64,000 nucleotides of DNA from Rhabdophis nuchalis (lineage: Eukaryota; Chordata; Lepidosauria; Squamata; Natricidae), in the NCBI GenBank assembly GCA_039707465.1, contig CM077649.1, positions 16,034,501 to 16,098,500 of the forward strand, given 5' to 3'. The notes beneath the pieces were generated by a model. The model saw nothing but the letters and a program-made list of their open reading frames with translations. It searched no databases and was not told the origin of the DNA. Below, piece by piece: positions 59,090 to 64,000 of this stretch. Positions within the stretch are counted from its first letter, which is position 1, and each line of letters opens with the position of its first letter. A program made the translations under genes and the position numbers.

Positions 59090-59536
59090 CCTTAACGTTC
59101 TTTCCATATGCCTCATACAAAATAAACTATAAATCCCTCCCCCAAAGAAGTTGTCCAGAAACTGCCTTTCATCAGCAAATGATAGAGATATCCGTATTTA
59201 GCATGATGTTCCCAAGACATTAATTTGTTCACTTTAGAATGAATTTTCCTACCATGTTTTTTTTGGTTCCTACATTTAGAAGTTGAATGAGATGCAGAAT
59301 GTACACAAGCTTTCCATGGATCAGTAACTTCCAAAAGGTTATTGGAAGGTCTTCGGTTCCATTTATGTGGTTTTATTTCTTTGTTCTTATAGTGGCCTCG
59401 GAAGTTCTGTTTTAATGTGTTTGAGAAATATGCAAGTTTCTCAAACAATTTCTTCATCAATACATTTTGCATCTAATGTGCTTTCATATTCCATTAAGCT
59501 TGAACACGTTATGTTTAGCTGAAAAAATGTCTACTT

Positions 59537-59646
59537 CAGGGGTGGCATTCACTTACCTTCCATACCGGTTTGCAAATATGAGCGCACACGTGATTTCCCC
59601 GACTGGTTCGGGTGAACCGGTCCAAACCGGTAGAATACCTTCTCTG
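59537..59646. mobile_element. Short hAT element of the CAGGGGTGGCATTC type, 110 bp
   Basis: Left CAGGGGTGGCATTCAC, degenerate right end gaataccttctctg. Flanks gtctactt (59529-59536) and gtctattt (59647-59654), one mismatch. Related to 50384-50649; contains several accggt motifs. Confidence 0.75.
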
Positions 59647-59736
59647 GTCTATTTCCCGTAAATCAAGACGATTTAATTTAAAATTGCACATCTTAGAGTA
59701 TAAAAAAAAAGAGAAGATGAGTTTTTATTTGAGATA

Positions 59737-59967
59737 CAGTGATCCCTCGTTTTTCGCGGTTAATGGGGACCGGAACCTTCCGCAAAAACTGAAAAACCGC
59801 GAAGTAGGATTCGCACCGGAAACTTGAGTTGGTGGACATCGTTTAAAGCAAGCACTAGGGGGCGCTTGCCTCCTACCGATGCATTTTTTTTCTATTCTGT
59901 ATTTTTGAAAAACCCGCAAAGCACTGAAGCCGCGAAACATGAAGCCGCGAAAAACGAGGGATCACTG
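59737..59967. mobile_element. Tigger/mariner-like MITE, 231 bp
   Basis: CAGTGATCCCTCGTTTTTCG and CGAAAAACGAGGGATCACTG are exact inverted repeats flanked by TA on both sides (59735-59736, 59968-59969). Contains further ccgcgaa repeats next to each end. TA duplication and the end sequence fit the pogo/Tigger group. Confidence 0.9.
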
Positions 59968-60980
59968 TAGTCTTCTTTTGAGCCGGGTGGGTGGGTGGAG
60001 ATCTGGATGTGTGAAGTTGTAATCAGTGGGCAAGATAATATCTTCTGTGTTGGTATAAATGCAATAAGACCCACTGGAACTCATGCTATAAGATATATTA
60101 ATTAGAAAACACTGCAGGAGAAATGCTGTGTTAATCTGTGGTAGCATAGAAGTAGGAGTCTAGTACATCTTATCTATCTAACAAAATACTAAAAGCATAC
60201 ACTTTCATGAGTTGCAGCCTTTTATTAAAATCTGTTAGAAAAAAATGCTACCAGACTCCCATTGTGATTGTTTACTGTTAATTTCTGTGATCCAGAATAG
60301 AATTTGTGCAGGCTAACCTAATATGAATAATTGTTGTCTTTAGGGGTGTAGGTGAATAGAAATCCTAATTTGCCCATCTTTTTTCTCCATGACACTATCA
60401 TTTTCTTTGTGCCTAGTCAAGAAAACAACAAAAAAAGTGTGTGTGTAAGTTATCAAGCATCCTTTTAATTCCACGGTACTGTAGATACAGCCTTGCAGCT
60501 TCTGTACTGTTATTTTTAATCTCAGCAAGAACAGGGCAGTGCTAGTCTTGATTACATCTCTTGGGCCTTTGATTCCAGAAGAAATGTAAGATTGCCATTT
60601 TTTTCCAGCATGGAATTTCCTATTGCATTATCATATGTGGTTGCTGCCTTGGAAAGGGCAGGAACATAGGTCTCTTTAGTTGAATCACAGTGGGCAATTC
60701 TTTAAAGAAAGGATTCATATTTTTTTCATTTGAAGGAAAGAATGTTTGAGGGCATTCAAGAGTAGAAAAGAGAAATATGCAAGTTAGTGGTACAATAATA
60801 AGGATATTGGCTAATAAAACTGGCTAACTTAACATTATGGCAGATTTAGGCTCATACTGTTTTCGATGAGAAGAAAATACTCTTCTGTGATTTAGTTTTG
60901 TAATTCTTTTAGCCCATTAAGAAATAACTTTGGAATGGCACCCAGGGTCATCATTGATCAACTCTATTTTTAGTCTAGTT

Positions 60981-61103
60981 CAGGGGTTCCCAAACTTAGC
61001 AACTTGAAGACTTGTGGACTTCAACTCCCAATTCTCCGTTGGCTGGAGAATTCTGGGAGTTGAAGTCCACAAGTCTTCAAGTTGCCAAGTTTGGGAACCC
61101 CTC
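60981..61103. mobile_element. Palindromic hAT MITE (GGGTTCCCAAACTT variant)
   Basis: CAGGGGTTCCCAAACTTAGC to GCCAAGTTTGGGAACCCCTC; exact duplication gtctagtt at 60973-60980 and 61104-61111. Confidence 0.93.
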
Positions 61104-61673
61104 GTCTAGTTTAATCAATAATGGGCAATTAAATTAGAAATACCATAACGCATGGCTAATTATAACTAATCAATTTAATGTATATAAATTGTTTTAGATG
61201 AGAAAAGATTCTAGGAAATCATCAAGTATGGTTTCAGAACAACATTTTCATAATAAATGGAATTTGTTACTAATGTTCCCCTTTATATTCAGAATTATAA
61301 TATATTTTATCACCTAGAGACAATGGATACAAGTAACAAACTTGTACTATATATATAACCATTAGGGTTTTATTGGGAAAGAAGAGAAATAAACTTGTTA
61401 ACTTTAACAAGTATGTTTAGTACTTTTATTTCCACCCAGATCTGAATGTTGGTGATATTTCCATACAGAATAATGTTGTTGTGTTTTTAAATTATGGAGT
61501 CAAATATGACCAGTTCTCTTTTGAGCATCAATAAAGTATTCTTTTGCGTTGTTTAGACAATAATTTTAAACATTTCCTTTTAAGTAGAACAGACTTTTCC
61601 CTCCATTAAGAGATGCATTTCACTAAATGAAAATGGTTATTGATATGGATATTTATTTTATTTTTTCTTTCAG

Positions 61674-61778
61674 GCACATCAGTTGGATTACTCAACTCAC
61701 TATGTCCGTCTCAAATTCTTCGTAAAAAAACAAATAGAATGTTACATACCAAAGCCAGAAGAAGATATTTATGAATTG
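61674..61778 (+). CDS. TIAM1: TIAM1 exon: second half of the Ras-binding domain
   Basis: The acceptor is ttctttcag before 61674 and the donor is gtaatg at 61779. It encodes 35 residues (801-835): AHQLDYSTHYVRLKFF, VKKQIECYIPKPEEDIYEL. The end (PEEDIYEL) is strongly conserved, while the middle (KKQIECYI) departs from the mammalian residues more than neighbouring exons do. Symmetric exon, phase 0. Confidence 0.94.
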
Positions 61779-63053
61779 GTAATGTTAAACTCATTCGGAT
61801 GTCTTATAATGGTTTTAAATAGAACTTAGAAAAAAAAAAAGAGATTGCTATTACCATATCTTGTCTCTTCGGTAGTTTTGATATTAAGAACTCTAAATAT
61901 AGACCAAGATAAATTGGGCTTGCATGTAGTGGAACAAAGGGGTATCCTTACTTTTAGTACTTTGTAGAGTTCATAGAAGTGAATAGGCGGAGTGTTTATA
62001 GTTAAGCTAAGATTACTAGTGAGCATGGACTTTGAATTCAAGTTCCCTTGCATTTAATAATGAGATCTAAGCTCCTCAGATATATTGGGGCTAGGATATC
62101 CAGAATTCCCAGCTAAGGCTGGATAATAATAATAATAAAACTTTATTGCGGTCATAGACCAAAAGACAAGATAAACAAATCACATGTGGATGTACAGCCG
62201 GGCCCCACTGAAGGGTGGGAGACAACAGGCAAAATCGATGGCAAGGACCATTCTGTCAACTGTACCATCTAACCATTATAGAGATCTAAATCTATGGTTT
62301 AGGAGTATGACCAATTCGAATTGAGCGTAAATAGAAGATACCATGTAAAGATTTACATGCGATCTACATGTCAGCACCTTGATACGGCCACCGAGTGGTA
62401 CGCTGCAAACAATCAGCACAACTGGCCTCAGCCAGTGGGACCAACCCGACCCTTCCCACGGTTCTTACAAGATAAGACTGTAGCAAAAAAACTTGCAACC
62501 TTCAATGTGGTCCTCAAGTCAGTGTCCTGGATAATTGTAGTTTTAATACATGACACTAGATTAGGAAATACTCTTTTAGGACATGCTGACATTGCTGTCA
62601 CTCTTATTCACTAATAGCTTAGTTTACATTGAGAAAGGGAAGGAAAATGGCACTATGAAAAGGAGGAAAATAAATATTGTGGAAGGAAGAACTAAATGTA
62701 GACATTAAAGATGAAGAAAAAAATATAACTTCAAAATATTATTAAATTTACATTTTATAATCTTACAATGTTCTGAAGTGATGTGACTGGGAAAGGCATA
62801 TATACTGATCCCCAGAGGAAATGGTTGAGATTATGTGATAAAGAAGGAATATTGTGTAAATTGGCTTAATCAGCTGAAAACTACATGGTGTACGTCCACG
62901 AGCGCCACATAACCCAATTAGAACTTTACCATACTGTGTTTTTTTCCACCTCTGTCTTCTCTCTACATTCAAAAGGGATGCTGCATGAAAAATGACAAGG
63001 AGCAATATAATTCTATGTAACTAATTCTTTTTAAAAATATATTGTCTTTTCAG
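61779..63053 (+). other. TIAM1: TIAM1 intron (1.3 kb)
   Basis: GT at 61779, AG at 63052-63053. 62122-62240 is a minus-strand retroposon 3' tail (ataataataataaaacttta, ttgcggtcatagaccaaaag). 62320-62620 is less AT-rich than its surroundings and unassigned; 62621-63040 holds nothing recognised. Confidence 0.8.
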
Positions 63054-63132
63054 TTATATAAAGAAATTGAAATCTGTGAGAAAATTATACAGCAAATTCA
63101 GCTTGAAAAATCTGACACATTGGACAATTATG
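63054..63132 (+). CDS. TIAM1: TIAM1 exon: link from RBD to PDZ domain
   Basis: The acceptor is gtcttttcag before 63054 and the donor is gtgagt at 63133. It encodes LYKEIEICEKIIQQIQLEKS, DTLDNY and the first base of a Gly codon (phase 1). In TIAM1 this leads straight into the PDZ domain (the next residues would be the Gly-Phe-Ser start), which must lie beyond 64000. No further exon was found up to the window end. Confidence 0.93.
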
Positions 63133-64000
63133 GTGAGTTTGGGATATGTATATTTGTATACATTTGTATATCAAGTTTTCGCTTACACTTGTATCATAAA
63201 ATACTTCAATATTCACAACAGCAGCTTTCTTCTATCTACTTCTATCTAAGAGCACCTAGAGGTATTGATTGCAAGCCAGACTTTCTATCCGAGTAATGGG
63301 GGTTTAGAATTATGAACCTGAAATCTTTAAAAGCCTTATTGAGTCTAGTCACATCTGAGGACAATCATTTTAGGTGGATAACGTTGATACTATTGGCCAA
63401 CTTTCCATTTTTAAAATACAAAAAGGGGCCCTATTGAAAAATAAGCCACGTCTCAGAGGAGAAAGAAAGTAACTTTTCACAGTGAAGTTAGGACAGGGGT
63501 CTGCAAAGTTGGCTCTTTTAAGACTGGTGGACTTCAACTCCCAGAGTTCCCCAGCCAGCATAGCTGGCTAGGGAATTCTGGGAGTTGAAGTCCACCAGTC
63601 TTAAAAGAGCCGACTTTGCAGACCCCTGAGTTAGGAGATAAAACTGCACTGTTGAGTGTGAAAACGTTAATCTTCAATGCTGAAACTTCCAGGAAATGTT
63701 ACATTTCACATATAGCATGGTTATTTGATACGTACGTATACCATCTTTTCAAAACTGCCATTTGTTTGGATGCAGTATATCTCTGAGTTTTTCTACTATT
63801 GTTATTAATCTATTATTATTAAAAAAATAATTGCTTTTGAATTTAACAATAAATCCAGACAAAATGCCGTATTATTATATTGTGTTTCCAGTCTATTTCA
63901 GTGAGCAAACCCTTCACATCTGTAACATTTATCTGGATTTCTGTGAGTTCTTAATATTTAGCATTTTAAAATCCGTAAATGGCTTATTATACAGCTGCAG
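63133..64000 (+). other. TIAM1: Start of the next TIAM1 intron
   Basis: Begins with the donor gtgagt. Contains one MITE; 63137-63485 and 63640-64000 hold nothing recognised, and no PDZ exon is seen. Confidence 0.85.
63494..63628. mobile_element. Palindromic hAT MITE (GGTCTGCAAAG subfamily)
   Basis: CAGGGGTCTGCAAAGTTGGC to GCCGACTTTGCAGACCCCTG, centre gccagcatagctggc. Exact duplication agttagga at 63486-63493 and 63629-63636. Close relative of 7652-7786. Confidence 0.94.

Larger units (their letters stand above)
54084..61673 (+). other. TIAM1: TIAM1 intron inside the Ras-binding domain codons (7.6 kb)
   Basis: GT at 54084, AG at 61672-61673. Nothing recognised in 54084-54472, 54625-54960, 55226-55552, 56507-57048, 57191-57749, 58340-58719, 59098-59528, 59970-60972 and 61112-61660. 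Confidence 0.85.
5309..63132 (+). other. TIAM1: TIAM1 gene, partial: ten coding exons of a Rac guanine nucleotide exchange factor
   Basis: Ten exons on the + strand, each with AG before it and GT after it, join in one frame without a stop (969 coding bases in the first, then 445, 173, 234, 186, 147, 75, 171, 105 and 79). The ~861-residue product matches the N-terminal half of vertebrate TIAM1 (about 1591 residues in human). TIAM1 is a cytosolic and membrane-associated exchange factor that loads Rac with GTP and controls adhesion, migration and polarity. Domains seen: Gly2 N-terminus, a Ser-rich regulatory region, PH1 (about 435-552), coiled coil (about 558-587) and extension (to about 705), and a Ras-binding domain (about 759-835). 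The exchange (DH) domain is outside the window, so the visible part is regulatory only. TIAM2 is the nearest paralogue; the N-terminal sequence fits TIAM1 much better. No promoter is visible. Confidence 0.96.

Noticed and set aside
62321..62614. 97-codon + strand frame in the intron before the last exon
   Set aside because: Slightly higher GC but no family resemblance and no acceptor/donor pair in the TIAM1 phase.
63370..63561. 63-codon minus frame at the window end
   Set aside because: It runs across a MITE arm and intron; the residues come from the palindrome.

Overview
The window is intronic and exonic DNA from a vertebrate nuclear genome, most probably a squamate reptile and perhaps a snake. 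Three things point there: a conserved vertebrate gene split by GT-AG introns; CR1-clade LINEs of two kinds (an L3-like type and a canonical CR1 type); and dense hAT palindromic MITEs, Helitron-like and Tigger/mariner-like pieces and long microsatellites. There is no bacterial or organellar signal and no operon, CRISPR array or intact RNA gene.

The only host gene recognised is TIAM1, the Rac-specific guanine nucleotide exchange factor, on the + strand. Ten coding exons are visible (5309-6288, 33624-34068, 40497-40669, 46483-46716, 48276-48461, 50795-50941, 52404-52478, 53913-54083, 61674-61778, 63054-63132). Joined, they stay in one frame without a stop for about 861 codons. They cover the myristoylation-type N-terminus, the regulatory N-terminal region, the first PH domain with its coiled-coil and extension, the Raf-like Ras-binding domain, and the approach to the PDZ domain. 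The PDZ, DH and second PH domains must lie beyond base 64000; 5' non-coding exons and the promoter are expected before base 1.

Layout. 1-5308 is the intron before the coding start and holds a long L3-like LINE, a hAT element, an L2-like fragment and SINE pieces. 6289-33623 is a 27.3-kb intron holding L3 copies (one between 104-bp identical direct repeats), a hAT element with an internal pyrimidine tract, a solo LTR, a Helitron-like minisatellite element, MITEs and SINEs. 34069-46482 holds two large introns with CR1, mariner, L3 and hAT copies. 46717-61673 is exon-rich, its introns loaded with hAT elements, L3 copies, two adjacent long hairpins and a Helitron with a nested L3 copy. The 3' end holds the last two exons and one more MITE.

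The most notable structures are repeat-related: a 104-bp perfect duplication bracketing an L3 insertion; nine hairpin MITEs of three subfamilies, all with 8-bp target duplications; hAT elements carrying a mariner-like segment; a 22-bp duplication around another hAT element; and two diverged copies of an unidentified ~200-bp sequence. I found no credible new gene system. Repeat family names come from recognising motifs and could not be checked against a library.
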